From positions 62,001 to 126,000 of the forward strand of contig JAJZVM010000002.1 in NCBI GenBank assembly GCA_021845645.1: 64,000 nucleotides of DNA, given 5' to 3'. The translations under genes were made by a program, and so were the position numbers. Source of the stretch: Bacillota bacterium. GTDB taxonomy: Bacteria; Bacillota_E; JAJZYS01; JAJYTV01. Below are positions 40,720 to 48,896 of this stretch, piece after piece. The notes under the pieces were generated by a model, which saw only the letters and a list, made by a program, of their open reading frames with translations, was not told where the DNA came from and ran no database searches. Every line of letters begins with the position of its first letter. Positions within the stretch are counted from its first letter, which is position 1.

Positions 40720-43700
40720 ATGGATCTCAGGACCGAGTTCCGCTTCTGGCAGACCGCCCTCTCACGCTTCAGCATCCTCGACGAGCGTCCCATCACCCTG
40801 CCGCGCGTCGTCTGCCTCAAAGACGGCAAGGCCGTTGCGCCGCAGCCCCTGGGGCCCCACGGGCTCTGGCCCGACCCGCACGCCGACGAGCTCCAGGTGC
40901 AGGTGGAGACCGAGGTGCCATGGCCCGACGCGCGCCTGCGTCTCGACGTCGATGGCGAAGGACTGCTGCAGGTCGACGGAATCAGCCGGGCGGCGAGCAA
41001 CGCGTTTCACCGCCACGCGGATCTTCACCTGCCGCCAGGCCGGCATCTTCTGAGCCTGGACGTGCTGCGCACAGGTCTGATGGGCGTCGAGGTGGCTGCG
41101 CCCCGCCTGCGTCTAGGCTGGCAGCGCATCGACCGGGAGGCGCAGGCCGCCGCCTTCGATCTCGAGGTGCTCGCAGAATGGACCCTGGACGAAGCTACGC
41201 CCCCGGCGGCGGCGGCGCTCGGCAAGGAAGGCCTGCTCGCGGCCCTGCGCCCGCTGCGCGCCTTGCCGCCGGACCGAGCCGTCCTGCAGGACTGGCTGCG
41301 GCGCGAGGGGGCGTCTGCGGAGGAAGAGGGCCTGAGGCGCGCCCTGCGCGGCGCGGAGGGCGGCCTGCCCGCGCTGCAGGGACCGGCCCGGGACGAGGTC
41401 GCGGCCGCCGTGCGCGACAGCGCTTCGGCCCTGCGCCGGCTGTTCGGGCAGTTGCAGGCGCAGTTGCCCAAGGGAGCGGCGCAGGCGGTGCCGCTGGGAC
41501 ACGCGCACATCGACCTCGCGTGGCTCTGGCGCATGGAGACCGCACGCAAGAAGGCCCGGCGCACCTACGCGATGCAGGCCGAGCTTCTCGCAAACCACCC
41601 GGAGTGGCGCCTCGGCGTGTCGCAGCCCGAACTCTGGCAATGGCTCAAGGAGGACGACCCCGAGCTCTTCCGGCGGCTCGTCTCCCTCGTCCGGGATGGC
41701 CGGATCGAGCCTCTCGGCGCGACGTGGGTGGAGATCGACGGCCAACTGCCCGATGCCGCGGCGGTGCTTCGTCACCTGCTGTATGGCCTGCGCTACTACG
41801 AGGCGCAGCTCGGCGTCCGGCCGCAAACCGCGTTCCTGCCGGACAGCTTCGGCTTCGCGGCGGGGCTTCCCACCTTGCTGGCCGCCGCAGGCGTGCGCCA
41901 CTTCTGCACGACCAAGCTGCGCTGGAACGACACGACGCGTTTCCCTTACACCGACTTCACCTGGGTTGGACCCGACGGCGCCACCGTGCAGGGCCACCTC
42001 TTCTCGGCGGCCGAGGGCGGATACAACGCGCCGGCGACGCTCGGCGACCTGCGACGCACCGCCGAGCAGCATGCCGCAGACGGCGGGCGCGGCCCCTTCC
42101 TGTACGCATTCGGGTTCGGCGACGGCGGCGGCGGGCCGACACCAGAGATGCTCGAGCGCCTGCGCCGGTACCGCGAGCTGCCGCTGATGCCGGATCTCAC
42201 CTGGGCTCCGCTCGCATCCAATCTGCCCGCGGACGGAACGCCGTCCTTCCGCGGCCCGCTCTACCTCGAGTACCACCGCGGCACCTACACCTCGCAGAGC
42301 TGGGCGAAATACCTGCTGCGACAGGCGGAGGCGCACCTCGCGGCAGCCGAGGCGCGCTCGACATGGGCCAGAGTTGGCCGCACCAAGCCCTCCCCTGACT
42401 GGCGCGCGCTGATGCGTCTCCAGTTCCACGACATCCTCCCGGGCTCGTCGATCGGGCCGGTCTACAAGGACTTGCGGGCGGATCTCGAGGCTCTGCTCGG
42501 CCGTGCGCGACACGACGACGCAGCGGCGATGGCCGCTCTGGCCGGCGAAGGCCCGGCGAGAGCATGCCTCGTCCTCGGCAACCGTGCCGGATTCGCCTCG
42601 CCGGCCCGTCTCGTCGAGGTGTCGAGGCCGTACGCTCCCTTAGCTGCAGACGGGAGCCCTGGCACGATCCAGCGCAGCGGCGACGCCTATCTTGTCCAGA
42701 CCGCCGCTCTGCCGGCCTTCGGGACAGCCGCGCTGCCGGTGACGCGCGTCGAGCCACCCGCGCCGCAGCCGCCGCGCCCTTGTGACGAAGCCTGGCTCGA
42801 AGGCGGTGATCTCAGGATCAGGATCGGAGCCGCCGGCATCGAGAGCCTGCTCTACGCCGGGGAGGAAATGCTGGACGGCGTCGCGGGCCTTGAGATCTAC
42901 CGCCAGCATCCCGAACAGTTCGACGCCTGGGAGCTCGTGCCGCCAGAGTTCCGCGTGCCGCTGGACCTTGGGCATCTCGCACCGGTGCAGGTGGAGTTCG
43001 GGCCCCTGCGCGACGCCGTGCTGCTGCGTCACAAGGGTCCTGAAGGCTTGGACGTGCAGGAACGGATCGCGCTCGAGCGGCAGAGCGGCGCCTTGACCGT
43101 GTCGATCAGCGCGAAGCTGCCCGCGCGCCACATCGTACTCCGGTACGCCCTGCCGACGAAGCTCAAGGCGCATGCGGTCACGGCGGAGGGCATGTGGGGC
43201 ACCGAGCTGCACCCTGTGGTGGCGGCGGGTCCAGCCGACAGCGCCCGCTACGAGTGGCCCGCGCAGCGCTTCGTCGATATCTCGGAACCCCACCTGGGAC
43301 TCGCCCTCCTGAACGACGCGCGCTACGGCCACGCGGTCCAAGGCGGCACGCTCTACCTGACCCTCGCGACCTCGCCCCTCTATCCCGACCCCCACGCGGA
43401 CGAGGAGCCTGCGCCCGTCCGCCTGGAGCTGCGGCCGCACCGTGGCGACTGGCGCGACGCCGGCATCCTTGCGGCGGCCCACGTACACGCGGCGGGCATC
43501 GCTGCCGAGCTGCGCGAATCTGTGCCCAAGGCGCCCGCGGGACCGTGCTCCGGTCTTCCCGACAACCTGCGCCTGCTCGGCATGAAGCCTGCCGAGGACG
43601 GTTCCGGCGACATCATCGTCTATCTCGGCGAACTCTGCGGCGACCGCGGCGCGTGCGTCCTCTCGTTTCCCTGGACGCTGCAGGCGGCCGTGGCGTGCGA

Positions 43701-43845
43701 CCTCGTCACGGAGCAGGCGCAAGACGACCAGACGCTTCTGAGCCTGTCCGAGGACGGTCAGCGGGCGCAGCTGAGGTTCCTGCCGTATCAGCCGATCACG
43801 ATCCGGATCCGGCCCGTGCACGATGAAGGCCGCGCACGGCCCTAA
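40720..43845 (+). CDS. GH38 alpha-mannosidase
   Basis: 1041 residues, the usual size. An N-terminal beta domain (1-250) is followed by the GH38 catalytic barrel. 'PLGHAHIDLAWLWRME' (zinc ligands His and Asp, about residue 265), 'AFLPDSFGFAAGLPTLL' (nucleophile Asp, about 372) and 'FHDILPGSSIGPVYKDL' (zinc ligand His, about 570) are diagnostic. C-terminal beta domains complete it. It removes alpha-linked mannose from glycans or oligosaccharides; no signal peptide, so it acts in the cytoplasm on imported sugars. The MFS gene reading the other way could be the importer. A GGGAGG lies before the ATG. Confidence 0.95.
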   Translation: MDLRTEFRFWQTALSRFSILDERPITLPRVVCLKDGKAVAPQPLGPHGLWPDPHADELQVQVETEVPWPDARLRLDVDGEGLLQVDGISRAASNAFHRHADLHLPPGRHLLSLDVLRTGLMGVEVAAPRLRLGWQRIDREAQAAAFDLEVLAEWTLDEATPPAAAALGKEGLLAALRPLRALPPDRAVLQDWLRREGASAEEEGLRRALRGAEGGLPALQGPARDEVAAAVRDSASALRRLFGQLQAQLPKGAAQAVPLGHAHIDLAWLWRMETARKKARRTYAMQAELLANHPEWRLGVSQPELWQWLKEDDPELFRRLVSLVRDGRIEPLGATWVEIDGQLPDAAAVLRHLLYGLRYYEAQLGVRPQTAFLPDSFGFAAGLPTLLAAAGVRHFCTTKLRWNDTTRFPYTDFTWVGPDGATVQGHLFSAAEGGYNAPATLGDLRRTAEQHAADGGRGPFLYAFGFGDGGGGPTPEMLERLRRYRELPLMPDLTWAPLASNLPADGTPSFRGPLYLEYHRGTYTSQSWAKYLLRQAEAHLAAAEARSTWARVGRTKPSPDWRALMRLQFHDILPGSSIGPVYKDLRADLEALLGRARHDDAAAMAALAGEGPARACLVLGNRAGFASPARLVEVSRPYAPLAADGSPGTIQRSGDAYLVQTAALPAFGTAALPVTRVEPPAPQPPRPCDEAWLEGGDLRIRIGAAGIESLLYAGEEMLDGVAGLEIYRQHPEQFDAWELVPPEFRVPLDLGHLAPVQVEFGPLRDAVLLRHKGPEGLDVQERIALERQSGALTVSISAKLPARHIVLRYALPTKLKAHAVTAEGMWGTELHPVVAAGPADSARYEWPAQRFVDISEPHLGLALLNDARYGHAVQGGTLYLTLATSPLYPDPHADEEPAPVRLELRPHRGDWRDAGILAAAHVHAAGIAAELRESVPKAPAGPCSGLPDNLRLLGMKPAEDGSGDIIVYLGELCGDRGACVLSFPWTLQAAVACDLVTEQAQDDQTLLSLSEDGQRAQLRFLPYQPITIRIRPVHDEGRARP

Positions 43846-43858
43846 GCCATGCGCGGCC
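43828..43858 (+). terminator. Hairpin overlapping mannosidase stop
   Basis: GGCCGCGCA (43828-43836) pairs with TGCGCGGCC (43850-43858); the stem begins inside the last codons of the gene. No T-run follows on the plus strand. Confidence 0.5.
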
Positions 43859-43869
43859 CCGCAAGCGCC

Positions 43870-44106
43870 TCAGTGCAGGCGGCGGATGGTGATCTCGTCC
43901 CAGCTTCCCTGCGCAGCGACAGAGACCAGTTCGTGGCCGGATTGCTCTGTCCACAGCGCCAAGTCTGTTCGCGTTCCCGGGTCGTCGCTCAACACGACGA
44001 GCAACTGGCCCGCTTCCACCTCGCGCATGGCGCGGATCGTCTCCATGAGAGGACCCGGGCAGAGAAGCCCTCTGGTGTCCAGAAGTGCCGTCGTGACCAC
44101 CGGCAT
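43870..44106 (-). CDS. TusA-like sulfur-carrier protein
   Basis: 78 residues from ATG 44106 behind GGAGGTGGAG. 'TALLDTRGLLCPGPLMETIR' contains the CPxP sulfur-transfer motif with its single active Cys; 'GQLLVVLSDDPGTRTDLALW' and 'HELVSVAAQGSWDEITIRR' complete the two-layer fold. Full length for TusA/SirA. It carries persulfide sulfur for tRNA thiolation, molybdenum cofactor or sulfur oxidation; the neighbourhood does not say which. A longer in-frame N-terminal extension exists but is low in complexity and rejected. Confidence 0.9.
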   Translation of the reverse strand: MPVVTTALLDTRGLLCPGPLMETIRAMREVEAGQLLVVLSDDPGTRTDLALWTEQSGHELVSVAAQGSWDEITIRRLH

Positions 44107-44292
44107 CGGCTCCACCTCCACGCCAAGCGAGGGTCCGCGGCCGCGGCCTCTACCGCCATTGGCGCACGGATCGGCGGCCGCCGCAACGACCGAACGGACT
44201 GCCCCAAAGGCCCTGCCGACATAGTCGTCCTGCATACCCTCAACCGCCGGGGCATATCTAGCTGTGATCGATCTCGGGAAGGAGGTGCCCAC

Positions 44293-44427
44293 ATGGATGA
44301 GGAACTGCGCTCCACCCCTGACCCGGGCGAGCCGTGCCCGTGCGGCTCTGGTCTCAGCTACGGCGAATGCTGCGGCAAGGCTGAGGCAGAGGCCTCCGCG
44401 CAGGCGTCCGAGGACGTCGAGGAGTAG
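44293..44427 (+). CDS. SEC-C motif microprotein (44 aa)
   Basis: ATG behind GGAAGGAGGTG, the strongest ribosome binding site in this area. 'GEPCPCGSGLSYGECCGK' is a complete SEC-C zinc motif (C-x-C-x8-C-C), as found at the C-terminus of SecA, here forming nearly the whole protein with an acidic tail. Such stand-alone proteins bind zinc and may contact ribosomes or SecB-like partners; function unknown. It is divergent from the TusA-like gene and precedes the RRM gene. Confidence 0.75.
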   Translation: MDEELRSTPDPGEPCPCGSGLSYGECCGKAEAEASAQASEDVEE

Positions 44428-44573
44428 CCGTCACCTTGCAAACGAGGGCCGCCGGCGCTATATTGTTGGTGTCGCTTTGGGCAGCTTGTCTGGGTCCAGT
44501 GGCTCGAGTTTTGGCCAATGTCTCCTGGCACTTCCAAGCGAACGATAAGAATGAAGGGAGTGCAGCATAGGAC

Positions 44574-44849
44574 TTGGTCAAGACTCTCTACTTCGGCAAC
44601 TTGCCGTGGTCTGTCACCAGCGAGGACCTGACCCGGGCGGTCTCGCAGTACGCCGAGGTAATCGCGGCGCGCATCGCGACCGACCGTGAGACGGGCCGTT
44701 CGCGCGGTTTCGGGTTCGTCGAGGTTCCCGCCGACAAGGCGCAGGAAGTCATCGACGCCCTGAACGGCGCAGACTGGGAAGGCCGCGAGCTGACGGTCAA
44801 CGAGGCGAAGCCCCGCGAGAACAGGGCGCCGTCTGCCCGCCGTTACTAA
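44574..44849 (+). CDS. RNA-recognition-motif protein
   Basis: 91 residues forming a single RRM: RNP2 is 'KTLYFGNLPW', RNP1 is 'SRGFGFVEVPAD', followed by a basic tail. These small cold-induced or general RNA-binding proteins occur in cyanobacteria and some other bacteria and act as RNA chaperones. The start is a TTG at 44574; the best ribosome binding site, GAAGGGAG, is rather far upstream (14 bases), so expression may depend on the about 145-base 5' leader (44428-44573), perhaps temperature-sensitive (inference). Confidence 0.9.
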   Translation: MVKTLYFGNLPWSVTSEDLTRAVSQYAEVIAARIATDRETGRSRGFGFVEVPADKAQEVIDALNGADWEGRELTVNEAKPRENRAPSARRY

Positions 44850-44862
44850 GCCGCAACACGCA

Positions 44863-44892
44863 GGGCGGGCCCGGCAGCTGCCGGGCCCGCCC
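44863..44892 (+). terminator. 30-base perfect palindrome terminator
   Basis: Bases 44863-44877 pair perfectly with 44878-44892. The stem is G+C-only apart from two pairs, and GATGTTTGCT follows. Confidence 0.75.
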
Positions 44893-44953
44893 GATGTTTG
44901 CTGAGCCGGCCCGCTCCGCGTAGCCTCACGCTCCCCGGCGCAGAATAAGGTCC

Positions 44954-45688
44954 ATGCGAACGACAAGCCTTAGCCTCCTGACGCTTCTCGCCATTCTCGG
45001 TTGCGGTTCGACCGCCTTCGCCGCGCGGCCCAGACCGGAACTTCAAGGACAGGTGATCGTCGTCGACGCCGGGCACGGCGGCCTAGACAACGGCGCACAT
45101 GTGCAAGGGCTCGACGAGAAGGACCTGGTGCTGGACATCAGCCGCGCGACCGCCCGTGCCTTGCGCGACAAGGGCGCCAGGGTGATCGAGAGCCGGCAGG
45201 CGGACGACAACCTCGTTCCGCGTTTGCCGAAGCCAGGCAACCTGCAGCGCAAGAACCTCGAGGCCCGCGTGGAACTGGCATCCCGCCATGACGCGGGCAT
45301 CTTCCTCAGCATCCACGCGAACAAATACTCGGACCCTTCCGTCCACGGCGCCCAGGTGTTCGTCGGCGAGCATCCGGATGCCGAGCGTCAGTTGCTCGGC
45401 ACCTGCCTCAATACCGAACTCGCAGCCCTGAGCGGCAGCCGCCGTCAGCTGGACATGCTGCGAGACCTCTACCTGATGCGTCATCTGAAGATCCCGGCGG
45501 CGCTCATCGAAGTGGGCTTCCTGTCGAACCCCTCCGAGCGCAACCGCATGCTGGACCCCGGATACCAGCAGCAGATCGCCCAGGCGATCACAAGAGGCGT
45601 CATATGCTTCGTCCGCGGCCGCCCGGCCCTCGCCCAGTCGCCGCAAGCGGCGCCGCCGCGCCCCGCAGCCGGCAACCCCGCCTCCTGA
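44954..45688 (+). CDS. N-acetylmuramoyl-L-alanine amidase (Amidase_3, CwlD-like)
   Basis: 244 residues. Residues 1-23 are a signal peptide. 'VIVVDAGHGGLDNGAHVQG' supplies the first zinc His; a Glu lies in 'GLDEKDLVLDIS'. 'GIFLSIHANKYSDPSVHG' gives the last zinc His and 'ALIEVGFLSNPSERN' the catalytic Glu. These are all the residues of the Amidase_3 fold. It cleaves the stem peptide from muramic acid; in spore formers CwlD uses this activity to make muramic lactam in the cortex. No cell-wall-binding domain. The ribosome binding site is weak (AAGG). Confidence 0.9.
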   Translation: MRTTSLSLLTLLAILGCGSTAFAARPRPELQGQVIVVDAGHGGLDNGAHVQGLDEKDLVLDISRATARALRDKGARVIESRQADDNLVPRLPKPGNLQRKNLEARVELASRHDAGIFLSIHANKYSDPSVHGAQVFVGEHPDAERQLLGTCLNTELAALSGSRRQLDMLRDLYLMRHLKIPAALIEVGFLSNPSERNRMLDPGYQQQIAQAITRGVICFVRGRPALAQSPQAAPPRPAAGNPAS

Positions 45689-45815
45689 CCCTCGGGCCGA
45701 CTGTGTCCCCGCCCAGCGTCCCGCCGGCCAAGCGCCCACGATTGTCCAAAGGCACATGCGCACGCCGTCACGGTGGCGTCAGCCGGCCGATCGCTTGCTC
45801 CCGACTGGGCGCAAC

Positions 45816-46520
45816 CTACCTGTCTTTGATCCGCAAGAGTCCCATTGGCGTACGCTGGTCGCGCTGGCCCATCGGGTTGTCCCTGAGCGCCTCCCGCACG
45901 AACTCCCGATCCACGCCGTCGCTCGCGCCGAGCACTTCGGAACCGAGGTCGTTGCAGTCCACCACCGCCACCCCGATGCCCAGGAGCCGGCTCAGATCTT
46001 CGGCAACCCGGTCCGGCTTCTCGGGCGCCAGGATGATGTAGTAGCCGAACGGCTTGACCGTATAGCGGTTCGGCCCATCGATCGCCGCCACCCGCCGCCC
46101 TGCGATGCGGTAGAAGTCGCCGCTGTGTCCGAACGCACGCGTCAGCCCACCGACCAGCGCCGCGAATACGATGCGCGGTGCACCCACCTCACGGAAGGCC
46201 ATCTCCATCACGACCGGCTGCCCGATGCCCCTGCCGTGCGGTGTCGTGTGCACGAAGCGCGAAATCAGCCGCGCCAGCGGTCGGGGGGTCACCTGCCACA
46301 TGCCGACCGCGCGGCCCTGGGTGATCGAGACCACCTTCTCCGAGACGAAGGCGGTGTCGCCCTGCCGCACGCCGGGCAGCAGGTACTGCCTCACGAGCAC
46401 ATGAAGGTCTTGTCCCGGCCGCACCAGCGGCACCCGCACCAGCAGCCGCTCCACGGTGACCTGCCCTGCGTCCATGCTTCCGCCATGGAGCCACTGGCCT
46501 TCCAGTCCGGCGTCCGTCAA
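45816..46520 (-). CDS. F420-0:gamma-glutamyl ligase-like protein
   Basis: 234 residues. 'VRPGQDLHVLVRQYLLPGVR', 'GDTAFVSEKVVSITQGRAVG' and 'YYIILAPEKPDRVAEDLSRL' correspond to the CofE/FbiB N-terminal fold. CofE adds glutamate to coenzyme F420-0. Many Bacillota that do not make F420 have such a homologue of unknown role, and no other F420 gene is seen here, so I do not claim F420 synthesis. TTG at 46520 behind GAGGGGGTGG; ATG at 46475 is an alternative. Confidence 0.7.
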   Translation of the reverse strand: MTDAGLEGQWLHGGSMDAGQVTVERLLVRVPLVRPGQDLHVLVRQYLLPGVRQGDTAFVSEKVVSITQGRAVGMWQVTPRPLARLISRFVHTTPHGRGIGQPVVMEMAFREVGAPRIVFAALVGGLTRAFGHSGDFYRIAGRRVAAIDGPNRYTVKPFGYYIILAPEKPDRVAEDLSRLLGIGVAVVDCNDLGSEVLGASDGVDREFVREALRDNPMGQRDQRTPMGLLRIKDR

Positions 46521-46591
46521 CGCGCCACCCCCTCGCGTCCGCTACGCTATGGGCGCGACGCGCAAGAGGTTCCTGGTGCGGCGGTTTGCGT

Positions 46592-47485
46592 CTAGCGGCC
46601 GAACGGCCGCCTGGTGCGACGCCAGAGGTATGGCAAGAACTCGCGCACCGCGACGTCCGCCAGAACGGCGCTCGAGGCCACGCTGCGGCCATGGCGCAGG
46701 GCCGCCTGCATGTCGCCCTTGTTCCCCTGGCGCCAGAAGGCGTAGGCGAAGCGCACGTCGTGCCACGCGATGAGGCGTCGATACTCCCCGGCGTTGATCG
46801 GTCCGTCTGGCGGGCCGAGTCCCTTGAGCATGCGATGCATCGCGTCGTAGACCCTGCGCGAGTTCTTGCTGTAGCTGAGCCCCTCGTCACGGTAGACGAC
46901 CAGCGGCCAAGAGAGGTGCAGGTCGTCGGTGAGGCGGGAGACCCGCATCCAGAAGTCCCAGTCCTCTGTGCCGTCGATGGCCGTCCGAAAGCCTCCGACC
47001 GACTGCCAGAGCTCGCGTCGGACCAGCACCGTCGACGTCTGGAAGCGGTTCAGCCGCACGATGTCGCCGAAGGTGATGCGGCGCTGCGGCATCTGGCCGA
47101 GAGGCGGCAGCGGCGGTGCTTTGCTCTCATGCCGCACCCAGTCGCAAGAGCACATGCCGATGTCGTCGTGCCCCTCCAGCGCGGCCAGCTGCACGTCAAG
47201 CTTGCGCGGCAACCAGAGGTCGTCGGCGTCCAGGAACGCCAGCCAGTCGCCCCGGGCGGCTGCCGCCGCCGTGTTGCGCGCGGCGCTGGGTCCCGCATTC
47301 GCCTGGCGCAGGACCTTCACCTGAGGCAGCTCTCGCGCGACGATCTCGGCTGTTCCATCTTGCGAGCCGTCGTCCACCACGACCACCTCGTCCGCCGGCC
47401 GCGTCTGCCCAAGGACGCTGCGGAGCGCATCCACGATAGTTTCGCTGGCATTGTAGGCGGGCACGATCACGCTGATCCGCTGCAT
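46592..47485 (-). CDS. GT2 family glycosyltransferase
   Basis: 297 residues. 'ISVIVPAYNASETIVDALRS', 'EVVVVDDGSQDGT', 'GPSAARNTAAAAARGDWLAF' and the DxD motif in 'FLDADDLW' are typical of GT-A family 2 enzymes, with the later catalytic loop 'GTEDWDFWMRV' (ED). The C-terminal 70 residues are basic and amphipathic. It transfers a sugar from a nucleotide donor to an envelope glycan or lipid; the acceptor is unknown. ATG behind AGGAGG. Confidence 0.9.
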   Translation of the reverse strand: MQRISVIVPAYNASETIVDALRSVLGQTRPADEVVVVDDGSQDGTAEIVARELPQVKVLRQANAGPSAARNTAAAAARGDWLAFLDADDLWLPRKLDVQLAALEGHDDIGMCSCDWVRHESKAPPLPPLGQMPQRRITFGDIVRLNRFQTSTVLVRRELWQSVGGFRTAIDGTEDWDFWMRVSRLTDDLHLSWPLVVYRDEGLSYSKNSRRVYDAMHRMLKGLGPPDGPINAGEYRRLIAWHDVRFAYAFWRQGNKGDMQAALRHGRSVASSAVLADVAVREFLPYLWRRTRRPFGR

Positions 47486-47589
47486 GCGGCGGAATCCTCC
47501 TCACATCTGCCAGTCTCGCCTTCAGCAGGAGCTCGCCATGCGACGCAAGAAGGGACCTTCTACGCGAAGGCCAGGAAGGACATCGGTGC

Positions 47590-48798
47590 ATGCAGGCTCT
47601 GTCACTGCAGCTGGTTCTCGGTCTGACCGCAACCCTGCTGCTCGGCGCGGCGCTCTCTTGGCTCGCCGAACGCTGGCACGTTCCCGACATCGTCCTGTTC
47701 CTCCTGCTCGGCGTGCTTCTGGGACCTGCCCTTCTAGACCTCGTGCGGCCGGGGGACATGCCGCAGCTTGCCCAGGCAGCCGTCCTGCTCGGGGCCGCCT
47801 ACCTGCTGTTCGAAGGGGGCCGCAGTCTCGATGCGGGCGAACTCCGGGCGGGCTGGCGAGCCACGCTGCTGCTGGCCACCCTCGGTGTTCTGGTGACAGC
47901 TGCCGTCGCCGGCTTCGCGGCACATCTCGCATTCGGGATTGGCCTTCTTCCATCTCTGCTGGTAGGAGCGGTCCTGGCGCCTACGGACCCCGCGGCCATC
48001 GTGCCGATCCTGACCTCCCTGCCCGTCGCCCGCCGTCTCCAGGCCCTGCTCGTATCGGAATCAGCGGCCAACGACGCAACGGGGGCGGCGCTCGCCGCAG
48101 CGCTCGCGGGAGGCGTTGAGAACCTCGCCCTGGGCCTGGGATCGCTCGTCTGGAACCTCGTCGTCGGCGCCGCCGTCGGCGGGCTGATCGGTCTCGGGCT
48201 GCACGCCTTGCAGGAACGCCTCAAGGGATCGCAGCACGGCCTGCGCCCCATGATGGCCTTGACGGCCCTGATCACCGCCTACGCCCTGGCGACGCTCGTC
48301 GCGGCATCCGGCTTTCTGGCGGCCTTCGTCGCAGGGCTCCTCGCCGGACGCAGCCATCGCCGCTTTCGCCGCCAAGACCCCGTCGCCGCCAGTTTCTACG
48401 AATATTCGGCCGGCATCTTCAGCCGTCTGATCCGGCTCGTGGTCTTCACGGTGCTCGGAGCGAGCCTCCTGCCGTCGCTCGCCGCCCTGGCCGTCCCCGC
48501 GCTGCTCGTGACGCTTGCCCTGGTGCTGGTTGCGCGGCCGCTTACCGTCCTGCTGCTGCGCCTCGACCGCAAGGGTGCCTACAGCTGGCGGGAGATCGCC
48601 TTCGCCGGCTGGGTGCGCGAGACGGGCGTCGTGCCGGGGGCGCTGGCAGCCCTGCTGCTGGCCGAGCGCGCCCCGCAGGCACCGATCGTCGCCGCCTGCG
48701 TCTTCGCCGCGCTCCTCGTCACCCTGCTCGTCCAGGCGCCGACCACAAGACACCTCGCGGGACGGCTGGGCCTGCTCGAGCGGTCCGGCACGCGCTGA
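47590..48798 (+). CDS. Cation:proton antiporter (CPA1/CPA2 type)
   Basis: 402 residues, 12-13 helices. 'WHVPDIVLFLLLGVLLGPAL' and 'LLFEGGRSLDAGELR' are the entry helices. 'VLAPTDPAAIVPIL' and 'LVSESAANDATGAAL' contain the transport-site Asp and Asn-Asp (ND) residues of electroneutral Na+(K+)/H+ antiporters. No C-terminal TrkA-N domain, so it is the short form. It may serve pH homeostasis, in keeping with an acid-adapted host (inference). The ribosome binding site is AGGAAGGA. Confidence 0.9.
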   Translation: MQALSLQLVLGLTATLLLGAALSWLAERWHVPDIVLFLLLGVLLGPALLDLVRPGDMPQLAQAAVLLGAAYLLFEGGRSLDAGELRAGWRATLLLATLGVLVTAAVAGFAAHLAFGIGLLPSLLVGAVLAPTDPAAIVPILTSLPVARRLQALLVSESAANDATGAALAAALAGGVENLALGLGSLVWNLVVGAAVGGLIGLGLHALQERLKGSQHGLRPMMALTALITAYALATLVAASGFLAAFVAGLLAGRSHRRFRRQDPVAASFYEYSAGIFSRLIRLVVFTVLGASLLPSLAALAVPALLVTLALVLVARPLTVLLLRLDRKGAYSWREIAFAGWVRETGVVPGALAALLLAERAPQAPIVAACVFAALLVTLLVQAPTTRHLAGRLGLLERSGTR

Positions 48799-48869
48799 GA
48801 GCTCCGCCGCAGGCTTTTTGCAAAGGCACTGCGAATCGGGGCGCTACCAGGCCCCGAAGGAGGATGCCC

Positions 48870-48896
48870 ATGGTCGAGGCCATGCACCGCCGGTGA
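48870..48896 (+). CDS. Eight-codon leader ORF coupled to MFS start
   Basis: An ideal AAGGAGG at 48857-48863 is followed by ATG at 48870 opening 'MVEAMHRR', whose TGA overlaps the GTG of the transporter by 4 bases (GTGA at 48893-48896). The transporter itself has no ribosome binding site, so ribosomes probably reach it after translating this leader. ATG at 48864 is in the same frame and would add two codons. Confidence 0.55.
   Translation: MVEAMHRR

Noticed and set aside
37248..41000. 1250-codon minus-strand frame across several genes
   Set aside because: It runs antisense or out of frame through adenine-deaminase-like, PHP and mannosidase genes, all with clear motifs. The composition is Arg/Ala/Pro-rich noise.
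43870..44235. Longer TusA-like protein starting at 44235
   Set aside because: The added 43 residues are low-complexity, whereas ATG 44106 has GGAGGTGGAG and gives the normal family length.
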